Below are positions 1 through 7,626 of a stretch of DNA of 18,565 nt, one piece after another. The stretch lies in the NCBI GenBank assembly GCA_029856615.1, contig JAHKLF010000007.1:1-18565 (forward strand). Direction: 5' to 3'. The translations under genes and the position numbers were made by a program. Origin of the DNA: Candidatus Njordarchaeota archaeon (GTDB lineage Archaea > Asgardarchaeota > Njordarchaeia > Njordarchaeales > Njordarchaeaceae). The notes beneath the pieces were generated by a model, which saw nothing but the letters and a program-made list of their open reading frames with translations, was not told the origin of the DNA and made no database searches. Each line of letters begins with the position of its first letter. The first letter of the stretch is position 1.

Positions 1-102
1 AGAAATTGAAGAAAAAGTCTTACACTTTAAAGTTTCATGGCTTTATGTATCCATTAAATAGTAATAAGCAGCATCAAATTTATCGTGACAGGAGATATTT
101 TC

Positions 103-108
103 AGGAGG
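103..108 (+). promoter_or_regulatory. Shine-Dalgarno site that sets the start of the ribophorin I-like gene
   Basis: AGGAGG sits 8 bases before an ATG at 117. The same reading frame is open upstream to a TTG at 6, but only the ATG at 117 has this strong site. The protein from 117 also begins with a short charged stretch followed at once by a hydrophobic segment, as expected of a signal anchor. Confidence 0.8.
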
Positions 109-116
109 AAAAATGG

Positions 117-2102
117 ATGGATAGGGAAAAAACAAACAAGATACTAGTCATTTGCCTTATCCTTTTAGTTCTAACGGGGGCTCTACAATTTTTTGTATTT
201 AATACCGTATCAAAGCAAAGATCGTCTAAGAAAATAATTCAATTAGAAGGCGATAATTCCAGTTACTTTTTGGCAACAAAATCGACTAATAAACTTAAAA
301 TGGATTTAACGGGACTCCCGTTTAAAAATCAAAGTGTTATAATAAACGTGACTCGAAGCTACATGATAAGTCATCATCTCTATGTCTATTTTAATGATAC
401 AATAGCAATAGAAAATAACGATACGATGCTTTTTAATGCATTTATGCTCTATTATGAGAAGACCTTCTGGGAGAAACTGACAAATATAAGAGTCCTGGGT
501 AAGCATATAAGAGACGAAAATTATACAAAATTAGAATGGTCTTTGTATATTGCTACGGAGCATTATGTTTCTCTATATATAAGATTTGATAGGGCATTAG
601 AGAAGGGGGATAAATATATATTGTCGATTCTTGCTGACGCTATAGGTCTAATTTATTTCGAAGGTCAACTCATAAATTTAAAATTCTATTTAAACGTTAC
701 TCAAAGGCCTCTGATACCATATAATATTAGATACGCACGTGTGAGATGTATCCCCCCACATGGTGTTGAGGTACTGTTTGATCAAATTACACCAACGGAG
801 AATAAGGGTAGAAAGGGAGATGAAGTTTTCTGGACACTTGAAAATCTTAAAGCATTTAATGACTCGACACTTCCAAGTCAGCTTACAAAGATAAATTTCA
901 TGTATACTTATGATCAGTTGCCTCTTAAAATACTATATATCAAGCGTTCAATCACTATAGATCTGGATGGGACAATACATGGGAAAGAGGTAATCAAGGT
1001 ATATGCGGTTTCTCCTGAGAAACAAACAACATTTGTTGAAAAAAAGTGGGATGCGAAAAGCGTTATTTTGGGACTTCCAGAACACGTGAATATTGAAAAC
1101 ATCAAGGTTAAGGATGTGTATGGAAAAATATCCTTTAGAGAACGAGCAGAGTATGCTACTGGACGATTTGAAAATTATACATTTATAGAAGTATCATTTA
1201 GAAATCCTTTACTCGGAGGAGAAACATATGAATTTACCATTGAATACACAATTCCATGGAAGGAAGGATTAAAGCATAAGAAGGATAAATATCTATTGAG
1301 AATCTCAATTTTTCCAATATTAAATGCTTCAATTGGATCTGTTATTCTTGAGATTCGCTCTCCATACAACTTTAATATTGAAAATGATTTAGAACACCGA
1401 GCGGTTTATTCAAAGAAATTGGTAGAAATGGGACCATTAGCTCTTATTCATTATAATGTAATTAGATTCGAGTTTAGCCACATTATGCCGTCATTTAACA
1501 ATATTATAAAAATTAGCTTTTCCTTCCAAATTACGCCACTGTTAAGCTTGATATTAGCATCCTTTCAACTTCTGCTTGTTCCGGTGTTGTTATTTAGCTT
1601 GATAATAAGGAGCATCAGTATATTGAAGGTTAAAATAAGAGTAGAGGAGCTACCAGAATTAAGAAGAAGACGCGAAAACTTAATTAAGTTTATCGCGATA
1701 TGTGAGGAATATCTGGCGGTTGAGGAGGAAATTCAAAAAAGCCTCACAGAGAAGATTCTAATTAAAAGACCGACTACCAAAGTCTTGAGGGATATTAGAA
1801 TTCAAATCGATGAGCTTGGAAAACGAAGAGGCATATTACATGACTTTGGAGAGAGAGTAGGGATTGATCCAGAAGTGAGGGATCTCGTAGAGCAAATTAA
1901 AGTAATAGATGCTAGAATTGAGGTGGAAAGAAAGAAGATCATTGATGATTTGACTAAATATCTAAGAGGACTTATGAAGAGGACACAATTTACTTCGAGT
2001 GCTGAGGAAACAATAAAAATACTTAATAGTGAACTTTTAAGAAAGCGGAGGATCTTAAATAAGTTGAAGGATATACTAATTGTTAAATATTCGATCGAAT
2101 AA
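117..2102 (+). CDS. Ribophorin I-like membrane glycoprotein (possible oligosaccharyltransferase subunit)
   Basis: The 661-residue product has an N-terminal hydrophobic segment (about 8-28), a long beta-rich exterior region, a second membrane span (about 474-500) and a charged, probably coiled-coil cytoplasmic tail (504-661). This is the layout of eukaryotic ribophorin I (OST1), a subunit of the oligosaccharyltransferase that N-glycosylates proteins. Local resemblance supports it: NPLLGGETYEFTIEYTIP at 363-380 recalls the FPLFGG...YNLP stretch of ribophorin I, a repeated beta domain precedes it, and the tail has similar length. Ten N-x-S/T sequons (N47, 71, 77, 93, 101, 135, 193, 248, 353, 403) all lie between the two membrane spans, about three times chance, so the exterior face is probably glycosylated. 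No STT3 catalytic subunit is in the window. It could instead be an unrelated surface protein of similar shape; the assignment rests on remembered sequence and architecture. Confidence 0.6.
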   Translation: MDREKTNKILVICLILLVLTGALQFFVFNTVSKQRSSKKIIQLEGDNSSYFLATKSTNKLKMDLTGLPFKNQSVIINVTRSYMISHHLYVYFNDTIAIENNDTMLFNAFMLYYEKTFWEKLTNIRVLGKHIRDENYTKLEWSLYIATEHYVSLYIRFDRALEKGDKYILSILADAIGLIYFEGQLINLKFYLNVTQRPLIPYNIRYARVRCIPPHGVEVLFDQITPTENKGRKGDEVFWTLENLKAFNDSTLPSQLTKINFMYTYDQLPLKILYIKRSITIDLDGTIHGKEVIKVYAVSPEKQTTFVEKKWDAKSVILGLPEHVNIENIKVKDVYGKISFRERAEYATGRFENYTFIEVSFRNPLLGGETYEFTIEYTIPWKEGLKHKKDKYLLRISIFPILNASIGSVILEIRSPYNFNIENDLEHRAVYSKKLVEMGPLALIHYNVIRFEFSHIMPSFNNIIKISFSFQITPLLSLILASFQLLLVPVLLFSLIIRSISILKVKIRVEELPELRRRRENLIKFIAICEEYLAVEEEIQKSLTEKILIKRPTTKVLRDIRIQIDELGKRRGILHDFGERVGIDPEVRDLVEQIKVIDARIEVERKKIIDDLTKYLRGLMKRTQFTSSAEETIKILNSELLRKRRILNKLKDILIVKYSIE

Positions 2103-2128
2103 AGTAAAACTAACATAATATGATCGTG

Positions 2129-2138
2129 AAATTATAAT
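2129..2138 (+). promoter_or_regulatory. Candidate TATA box upstream of the NYN gene
   Basis: AAATTATAAT lies in the 90-base gap after the ribophorin I-like gene, about 60 bases before the TTG start at 2193. Transcription would begin near 2160. It is the best archaeal TATA-like match in the gap. Confidence 0.4.
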
Positions 2139-2192
2139 ACTGCTTTAATGGATGCATAGCGGTATCCTCTTGGACTATGAGAGGTGCTTTGA

Positions 2193-2774
2193 TTGTCAAC
2201 AATATCTAGCGAGGACGAACGAGATGAAAGAGTGCTCTCTGAGCTTAGATCAGATGAAAAATCATTTCTATCACTTCTTCCAGGTAGAATTACCGATTAT
2301 CTCAAACGAATTTTCAGACATAGCAAGCGCGAAATTGGCATTGTCTTAGATGGACCGAATTTATTGAGAAAAGTAGGTGGAAGAAGAGTATCCCTTAAAG
2401 AGATAAGAAAGAAGACAGAAAAGATAGGGCATATCAGCAGAGCTGTAGCTATACTTAGCCCAGATGCTCCAGCTTCACTTATAAAAGCATTATCGAATAG
2501 TGGCTTTGAACCTAGAATTGTGCCGGTTGGTGATATTCATGTCGCAATAGCTGTTGAGGTCATGAGATTTTTGAAGGAAGATGATCTAGATGTAATCGTC
2601 ATAGGGAGTCGTGATACGAGATGTCTGCCAATTCTACAAAAAATAAAAAGCGAGGGAGCTATAGCGATTGTAATGGGCTTTGAACCAGGCTTTGCGGTTG
2701 CGCTTAAAAATGCAGCTGATGAAGTAATAATGCTTTCTCTTAAAGAAGCGGAAAATACAAATGAAGGACGGTGA
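2193..2774 (+). CDS. NYN (PIN-like) domain protein of the archaeal TIGR00288 type
   Basis: NYN domains are PIN-like, metal-dependent RNases. The core runs from about residue 47 to 182: GIVLDGPNLL (D53), VGDIHVAIAVEVM (D114), VIGSRDTRCLP (D141), then FEPGFAVALKNAADEVI (D176). The FEPGF..AL.NAAD.VI signature is typical of the archaeal family TIGR00288 as I recall it. One deviation stands out: the family motif RDxDFxP reads RDTRCLP, so the second Asp is Arg143 and one metal ligand may be missing. Residues 1-45 form a charged extension. The start is TTG, chosen because GAGAGGTG lies 6 bases before it; an overlapping frame from 2152 has no such site. The next gene follows at 13 bases with its SD site over this stop codon, so the two are probably co-transcribed. 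The RNA substrate is unknown. Confidence 0.85.
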   Translation: MSTISSEDERDERVLSELRSDEKSFLSLLPGRITDYLKRIFRHSKREIGIVLDGPNLLRKVGGRRVSLKEIRKKTEKIGHISRAVAILSPDAPASLIKALSNSGFEPRIVPVGDIHVAIAVEVMRFLKEDDLDVIVIGSRDTRCLPILQKIKSEGAIAIVMGFEPGFAVALKNAADEVIMLSLKEAENTNEGR

Positions 2775-2786
2775 GGAGGAAACATT

Positions 2787-3188
2787 ATGTTAAAGAACAT
2801 CAAGATATCAGATATGATCTTAATAGTAGCACTTTCCCTCATAGCTCAAGCCCCTCTATTATATATAACATCATTAATCGGAGCTACTATTAAAGATGAA
2901 ACAGTACTACTAATAACTGCCTTTTTAGTAGCATTTGGAGTTGCGACAGCTGGAATAATAATAACAGATTACCTTCGCAGTAGGATTCTTGAAAGGCATC
3001 ATCTTCAGGCTCCTCTGATGGGGATAGTAATTGCAATTGCCTTTCAATACATCGGATTTATCTGGCTTTTTTCAGAACTTTCTGATTACATATTATTCAG
3101 AGATAAGCTAGTAGACTTATACGTATTCGCCCAAGTCATAGCGGTCTCTCTTTTACTCTTAATGATTGCCTTTTTAAGTAAGGATTAA
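2787..3188 (+). CDS. Small four-helix membrane protein, function unknown
   Basis: The 133-residue product has four hydrophobic segments at about 10-32, 41-62, 77-97 and 111-130. A basic stretch between the second and third (YLRSRILERHH, about 62-72) would face the cytoplasm under the positive-inside rule, which puts both termini inside as well. GTGAGGAGG ends about 8 bases before the ATG and overlaps the stop codon of the NYN gene, which indicates translational coupling. No family is recognised. It does not resemble the small oligosaccharyltransferase subunits that I can recall, although the ribophorin I-like gene is two genes upstream. Confidence 0.75.
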   Translation: MLKNIKISDMILIVALSLIAQAPLLYITSLIGATIKDETVLLITAFLVAFGVATAGIIITDYLRSRILERHHLQAPLMGIVIAIAFQYIGFIWLFSELSDYILFRDKLVDLYVFAQVIAVSLLLLMIAFLSKD

Positions 3189-3227
3189 TATTGACAATAG
3201 TACTTTTCATGATGCATAGCCTAACCA

Positions 3228-3237
3228 TTTTATAATA
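3228..3237 (+). promoter_or_regulatory. Candidate TATA box for the eL20-prefoldin operon
   Basis: TTTTATAATA in the 77-base gap after the four-helix protein lies about 30 bases before the SD site of the eL20 gene. A transcript starting about 25 bases downstream would have only a very short leader. Confidence 0.45.
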
Positions 3238-3265
3238 TGTCATTTATGAGTATGTGGAGTTGGGG

Positions 3266-3538
3266 ATGAGGATGAAGAAGAGAAATGAAGTAAAGATATT
3301 TAGAATTCAAGGACGTTATAGGCGACAAAAAAGAATATTCTTGGTCTCAAAGGAAGTCGCAGCTCTTAATGAAGAGGAAGCGTTAGATAAGTTTTTCTCA
3401 GAAATCGGGAGACACGGTATTAAAAGGATTCAAGTAGAAATTTTAAAAATTGAGGAAATTTCCCCTGAGGAGATAAAAAACGCCAAGTTAAAGAAGCTCT
3501 TCTTATCAGAGAATCCAGTGATACTGGTAAAAGATTAG
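3266..3538 (+). CDS. rpl18a: Large-subunit ribosomal protein eL20 (L18a/LX)
   Basis: The product is the archaeal LX form of eL20, a component of the 50S subunit. It shows the family pattern: VKIFRIQGRY near the start, a basic stretch (RRQKRIFLVSKEV), EEALDKFFSEIGRHGIKRIQVEILKIEEI, and a C-terminal extension of about 20 residues. The frame is open from a GTG at 3254. I prefer the ATG at 3266 (90 residues) because GGAG lies 6 bases before it and the family normally begins just before the first strand; ATG 3272 is also possible. The prefoldin alpha gene follows 21 bases later, a pairing known from many archaea. Confidence 0.88.
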   Translation: MRMKKRNEVKIFRIQGRYRRQKRIFLVSKEVAALNEEEALDKFFSEIGRHGIKRIQVEILKIEEISPEEIKNAKLKKLFLSENPVILVKD

Positions 3539-3559
3539 AGAAAGAGGTGAAAGGTGAAT

Positions 3560-4012
3560 ATGTCTACTAAGGATAGAACAGAGGAACTGAGACGCAATTT
3601 ACAAGCTAAATTAGAACGTTTACTGGAACTTCAGAATGTAGCAAGTGTTTATCAGCAGGTAATAGAAGCAAATACCATCTTACTTTCAGAGGTAATTAGG
3701 ACGAGGCAAGCAATTAAAGATCTCATGAAATTTCAAAACCAACAATTAAGTGGTCTAGTAAGTTTAGGTCCGGGAGTATTCATAGAAGGCGAAATATCCG
3801 TAAAGGATAGATTATTAGTCGATGTTGGGGCGGGTATAGCGGTTCCTATGTCTTTAGAGGCAGCAATGGAACATATTAGTGCAAAAGAACGTATGTTAAG
3901 AAATTCAATTGAAAGGTCACGTCAAGCTATAGCTCAAATACAAAATATGATTAATAAATTGCAACAAGATATTAATAAACTAAGAGAACAATTAGAGAGA
4001 AAAACACAATAA
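3560..4012 (+). CDS. pfdA: Prefoldin alpha subunit
   Basis: Archaeal prefoldin is a hexamer of two alpha and four beta subunits that captures unfolded proteins and passes them to the thermosome. The 150-residue product has the expected form: an N-terminal coiled coil (about 5-60), the central beta hairpins (about 62-100, including LVSLGPGVFIEGEI and LLVDVGAGIAVP), then a C-terminal coiled coil rich in Gln (about 105-148). The ATG at 3560 is chosen over a GTG at 3554 because GAGGTGA lies 9 bases before the ATG and only 3 before the GTG. It is probably co-transcribed with eL20. In many archaea ftsY follows, but here the strand switches instead. Confidence 0.93.
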   Translation: MSTKDRTEELRRNLQAKLERLLELQNVASVYQQVIEANTILLSEVIRTRQAIKDLMKFQNQQLSGLVSLGPGVFIEGEISVKDRLLVDVGAGIAVPMSLEAAMEHISAKERMLRNSIERSRQAIAQIQNMINKLQQDINKLREQLERKTQ

Positions 4013-4118
4013 TTTTAAAACTACTTGTCGATTTCTCTATAACTTGGCTTTACTATGCATATAATACGAACAATGATGCCTCTCTAAGGTACAGAAAAAT
4101 TGACATGTAGTTTTAAAA
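4013..4118. repeat. 106-bp interval bounded by 17-bp inverted repeats between convergent genes
   Basis: TTTTAAAACTACTTGTC at 4013-4029 is matched in inverse by GACATGTAGTTTTAAAA at 4102-4118, with one mismatch in 17. The arms sit exactly at the two gene ends: the left arm begins right after the prefoldin stop codon, and the right arm contains the stop codon of the opposing gene. The 72-base loop is long for a terminator hairpin. The arms could be terminal repeats of a small non-autonomous element or a two-way 3'-end signal. No target-site duplication is evident. Confidence 0.6.
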
Positions 4119-5966
4119 TGCCTCTAGTAGAATACGCTGGACAATTTCCTTTACATCTTTGAATTTATTTGAAATCGTCTCATAATTAATTATAGCAACT
4201 TCGAGCTGTTTTTTAACACTCGTATATTCTTCAATGCTCTTTAGTTTTCTCATTAATATTAGTGCACGTAATAATTTTTCAGCATCATTTTCTATGGAAG
4301 ACTTTATCTGAGGAGGTAATGAGTATTCTCTAATTTTTCTCTCTAATATATCCTCTGATAACTCTTTAGCGCAATGTAAAAATATGCCATCTCTACGAAC
4401 GGACACCCCTAGTAACTGTTTATAATCTTTAGGTAGATACCTAGCAAGCTCCTTATAATTGAAATATCGTAGAAGAGGAGGCGGGTCGATATCTACTTTT
4501 GGTTTTAAAATATTTCCATGGATGATCACATTACTTGTTTCGATCACAGCGAAATAACTCTGAAGGATCTCTTCATAAAGTATAGGAATACCAAAACGTA
4601 AGCAAAAATTAAAAAGTATGCTTGATCGCAAAGCATTGCTCTCTGTTACATTTTTGACGTCACTTAATCCTCTCACTATAAGTAAACGCATAAGCCAATA
4701 AATATCATCATCCTTTAATTTCTCAATACGTGCAGTAATACCAAATGTATCTAACAATTTCTTTCTCGCGCGTTTAATTATAAGTAACACACGTTTAAGG
4801 AAGCCTACATGCGGTAAAGGCTCTCTCTTCTCATCGCGTCTTAACAATATTAAAGCATGCCCTAACCGAGGGATTATGGTTTGCTGGAATACTTCGTAAT
4901 TTATTCCCCTAAATTTTATAGGTCTAAATAAGATTTCGGGAGGCATTTTCGTTATTGAAGGTAGTAAAACGAGATCGTTCTCGTCAATTTTGTCATGAGG
5001 AATTAACATCTCAGCGGATATTTTTATCTCTCTTCTATGTAAATCTATTGTACCTAATTTAGATAGCTTAATGAACCCTACTGAATCATAATTGGGAGCG
5101 AGTATTTTTTCGATTCTATGAGAGTAAGGCAAATTTTTCATTTCCAGAATAATCTTTATTAAAGAGGGTATTAATAGCGGTTCTTTTCCACTTCTTTGGA
5201 GCTCTCTTTTTAGAGCATCTAAAAACTCATCCACAGATCTAGTCCCAAATTCTACCCCGATCTCCTTAAATAGTTGCTCAGCAATAACTTCGTTTATCTC
5301 TCTTTCTTTTTGTATCTCAAGAAGAATCTCGAAGGATCTCTTCTCAAGATAGACCCTAATTATGTGGCCTAAATATCCTTCTTCCCCATATACTATAAAT
5401 CCAACCAATTTCCATGCTCTTTTAATTTCCTCTAAAGGTGGTGTGAGAATATGTGCAATTTTCCTTAAATTGTGAAGATTTCCAGATATAGCCTCTAAGT
5501 CCTTTAAGAGGATATCTTTATGAGTATCATCTGAGACCATTGGTAACATTTCTTTTAAAGCAGCATCATCATTTTCTAGAGATTCTAGTAATTGAAAAAT
5601 TTTCTCAGATAAATTCTGTAACTTATTTAAAAAGCCTTTAAATTCTACTTCGCCACGTAGAACAACTAATCGATACCGCTTAAAGTATTCAATAATGCGG
5701 CTGGACAATTTAAGGTGATTATAATAAGCGGGAGCTATTCTTTGAATTGTATTCTCTATCTCCTTTTTTTTACTCAGCAAATCTTCGAGTTTCTTTGAGA
5801 GTTTTGAAATATGATGGGATAAATTTTCAAGCATTTCCATAGGTAATTTTTTGTGAGCTTCTTCGAGTAGCTTTTTAAGGTATGCAACCTGAGTTTCTAT
5901 CTCATTAAGTTTTTTTCTTTCTTCAAGGAATGCCATTAATTCTTGTTTCGAATTTTCGGAAGCCAT
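4113..5966 (-). CDS. Large coiled-coil protein, function unknown
   Basis: This 617-residue protein is not recognised. Residues 1-75 are strongly coiled-coil (KKLLEEAHKKLP..., SKKLEDLLSKKKEIE). A second helical stretch follows to about 170. The rest looks like a mixed alpha/beta globular region with conserved-looking patches such as WKLVGFIVYGEEGYLGH (about 187-203) and LIPHDKIDENDLVLLPS. There is no signal peptide or membrane span, so it is probably cytoplasmic. The ATG at 5966 has AGGAGA about 6 bases before it, which fixes the start inside the 3' end of the upstream sugar kinase gene with a 44-base overlap. The overlap means co-transcription, probably with coupled translation. Its role may be tied to the kinase, but nothing in the sequence shows how. 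Confidence 0.8.
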   Translation of the reverse strand: MASENSKQELMAFLEERKKLNEIETQVAYLKKLLEEAHKKLPMEMLENLSHHISKLSKKLEDLLSKKKEIENTIQRIAPAYYNHLKLSSRIIEYFKRYRLVVLRGEVEFKGFLNKLQNLSEKIFQLLESLENDDAALKEMLPMVSDDTHKDILLKDLEAISGNLHNLRKIAHILTPPLEEIKRAWKLVGFIVYGEEGYLGHIIRVYLEKRSFEILLEIQKEREINEVIAEQLFKEIGVEFGTRSVDEFLDALKRELQRSGKEPLLIPSLIKIILEMKNLPYSHRIEKILAPNYDSVGFIKLSKLGTIDLHRREIKISAEMLIPHDKIDENDLVLLPSITKMPPEILFRPIKFRGINYEVFQQTIIPRLGHALILLRRDEKREPLPHVGFLKRVLLIIKRARKKLLDTFGITARIEKLKDDDIYWLMRLLIVRGLSDVKNVTESNALRSSILFNFCLRFGIPILYEEILQSYFAVIETSNVIIHGNILKPKVDIDPPPLLRYFNYKELARYLPKDYKQLLGVSVRRDGIFLHCAKELSEDILERKIREYSLPPQIKSSIENDAEKLLRALILMRKLKSIEEYTSVKKQLEVAIINYETISNKFKDVKEIVQRILLEAF

Positions 5967-6852
5967 ATTTTTTCTCCTCTTTCATCATCAGAGATCTTAT
6001 CTCAGCAATTCTTCTGCGAAAAATTTGATGAAACTCTGATTGAAATGCGCTACTTAGTATATATTCAATATCACTTGTATCAATGCAGAATTTATTTCTT
6101 CGTATTAATCTACCCTCGATGAATAATGAAGCAAGCGCATTGGCATAGATTAAGCTTGTTTTTAAATCTCTGGTCTCATAAAAGGTAATCATGAAAGTGG
6201 TTAAGAATACGTCACCTGCTCCCGTTGGATCACCAGTTACTGGTATTACGGGTACATAGACTTCCCTTTCTCCTACATATGCCTTAGCCCCTCTGTCTCC
6301 TAGGGTTATAATGAATATTTCCCCAAATGGTTCGCTGGGGAGGTGATATAAGTCCTCACGGGATGCCTTAACAACCAATGCGCGTCGTAAAATGTTTTTC
6401 ATCACATCACTAGATAAGGGCATAATTGATATTCTTTCACTAGGCATTACTTGTCTAACAAAACCCTGTATATCGACTCCCACAAAATTATGGGAAGTTA
6501 CGATATATGATAAGAAATCATGGTCGAATTCATCAAAGACGGGATTCACGATTATAATATCAAATTTTGATGTGTCAATATCTGCAGAAATCTTCTCATT
6601 GGGATATGAGAGAATATAAGATATCCTCTTCCCTTCAATATATTGGTGTCGAAATCTAATCGTATGAGAAAGTATGACAAAATCACCGGAAAAAGGAGGC
6701 AGAGAGATATCTCGACCAATTGTGCCTATTACGTGCGGTTGCCAACCAAATAATAAAGCTGGTAATGTGCTATAGAGAGCAGGGCCGCCACATCTCTGTA
6801 TGCAATTTATTTCGTCAATAGTCATGCTTCCTAATATTAGTATTCTTTTCAT
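5923..6852 (-). CDS. PfkB (ribokinase) family carbohydrate kinase
   Basis: Kinases of this family phosphorylate sugars, nucleosides or related small molecules with ATP. The 309-residue product shows an N-terminal strand (RILILGSMTIDEI), the sugar-binding GG pair at 22-23 (RCGGPALYST), a central FIITLGDRGAKAY stretch (about 180-192) and the signature TGDPTGAGDVFLTTF (206-220), in which D214 of GAGD is the catalytic base and the preceding Gly-Ala-Gly forms the anion hole. The substrate cannot be told from the sequence. The ATG at 6852 has GGTG about 10 bases before it. A 44-base overlap with the downstream coiled-coil gene implies one operon. The C-terminal 40 residues (RRRIAEIRSLMMKEEKKYG...) are basic and go beyond the usual end of the fold. 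Confidence 0.9.
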   Translation of the reverse strand: MKRILILGSMTIDEINCIQRCGGPALYSTLPALLFGWQPHVIGTIGRDISLPPFSGDFVILSHTIRFRHQYIEGKRISYILSYPNEKISADIDTSKFDIIIVNPVFDEFDHDFLSYIVTSHNFVGVDIQGFVRQVMPSERISIMPLSSDVMKNILRRALVVKASREDLYHLPSEPFGEIFIITLGDRGAKAYVGEREVYVPVIPVTGDPTGAGDVFLTTFMITFYETRDLKTSLIYANALASLFIEGRLIRRNKFCIDTSDIEYILSSAFQSEFHQIFRRRIAEIRSLMMKEEKKYGFRKFETRINGIP

Positions 6853-6865
6853 GATAGTGCACCAG

Positions 6866-6895
6866 AGATAAATGTTATGTTGTTAGATAAATGTT
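6866..6895. repeat. Two 11-bp direct repeats in the divergent promoter region
   Basis: AGATAAATGTT occurs at 6866-6876 and again at 6885-6895, 19 bases apart start to start. On the minus strand they read AACATTTATCT, 13 and 32 bases before the kinase start. A looser inverse copy (ACATCATTTATCA) lies near 6961 on the plus strand. They may be operator half-sites, or the outer copy may be the TATA box of the kinase operon. Confidence 0.45.
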
Positions 6896-6943
6896 TTCTC
6901 TATTGTAATTGAGAAATTCTATGAAAAATCTTCATATGGTGAA

Positions 6944-6951
6944 ATATTTAA
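6944..6951 (+). promoter_or_regulatory. Candidate TATA box for the 7030 gene and rnhB
   Basis: ATATTTAA preceded by purines (GAA) lies about 80 bases before the ATG at 7030. A second AT-rich candidate (ATTAAAATAT near 6973-6982) would give a leader of about 25 bases. Either could drive the two-gene unit. Confidence 0.35.
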
Positions 6952-7029
6952 GTATCGCTAACATCATTTATCATTAAAATATTGGACGTGAACTGAGTAA
7001 TTTTTATGGTAATGCTGGTGTATTAATAT

Positions 7030-7626
7030 ATGTCCATGCAAAGAAAATTTGATATACTGAGAACACAACATAGAGCACGCTTAGAAGTTAAAAGAGAAAA
7101 TGAGGACGAAACTTTAATATTAATGCCGTTCGGGAGCTACTTAATAGACGGCGTGATACTTAGAATAAAAACTCAAAAAGCTCGTCGGTGGATTAAAGAT
7201 TATTTCGTGGAGAAATATGGTGATGTTCTGCCCATCAACGTATTAGTCAGAATGAATCCTTATAGAACATTAAAAATATTATGGATGATGCATTTAAGAA
7301 TTGCCTTAAGAGGATACTCGCTTAAAAAATTCCTACAAATTACGGATAAAATTGAAGAACTAGAAGATAATGATATGAAAGCTGAGTTCATAGAGAAGGG
7401 GGTACGTGTAATTCCGCTCGCACCAGCGTGGATCCCAAGAAATAGAGTTCTTTTGGATTTGATCTTTGAGTATATTTCTGGAAAGATAGATGAGGATATG
7501 GCTAAAAAAGTGTTTTATAGTGCCTTCTTAAAGATATTTGAAAGAAGCAATATTGTGCCGCTTAAAAATCTAGCTAAATGGGGGAGATATGAACGAGATG
7601 AGAACATTTTAAGTAATGAGAGTTAG
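7030..7626 (+). CDS. Protein of unknown function encoded immediately before RNase HII
   Basis: This 198-residue protein is not recognised. It begins with a basic stretch (QRKFDILRTQHRARLEVKRE), followed by a strand-rich region (ETLILMPFGSYLIDGVILRI, about 27-46), then mostly helix to the end, including a conserved-looking GVRVIPLAPAWIPRNR patch (about 123-138). There is no membrane span or signal peptide. Its stop codon abuts the ATG of rnhB with no gap, so the two must be co-transcribed and probably translationally coupled; a link to RNA or nucleic-acid handling is only inference from that. A weak GGTG lies about 10 bases before the ATG. Confidence 0.72.
   Translation: MSMQRKFDILRTQHRARLEVKRENEDETLILMPFGSYLIDGVILRIKTQKARRWIKDYFVEKYGDVLPINVLVRMNPYRTLKILWMMHLRIALRGYSLKKFLQITDKIEELEDNDMKAEFIEKGVRVIPLAPAWIPRNRVLLDLIFEYISGKIDEDMAKKVFYSAFLKIFERSNIVPLKNLAKWGRYERDENILSNES

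Noticed and set aside
1802..2116. 104-codon open frame on the minus strand
   Set aside because: It lies wholly opposite the coiled-coil tail of the ribophorin I-like gene, has no SD site, and its hydrophobic composition is what antisense of charged helices gives.
2152..2349. Open frame of 65 codons overlapping the NYN gene start
   Set aside because: It overlaps the NYN frame over most of its length, has no SD site, and its product shows no family features, whereas the NYN frame from 2193 has both.
2537..2842. 101-codon open frame on the minus strand
   Set aside because: It is antisense to the NYN gene and the start of the membrane protein; no start signal and no recognisable product.
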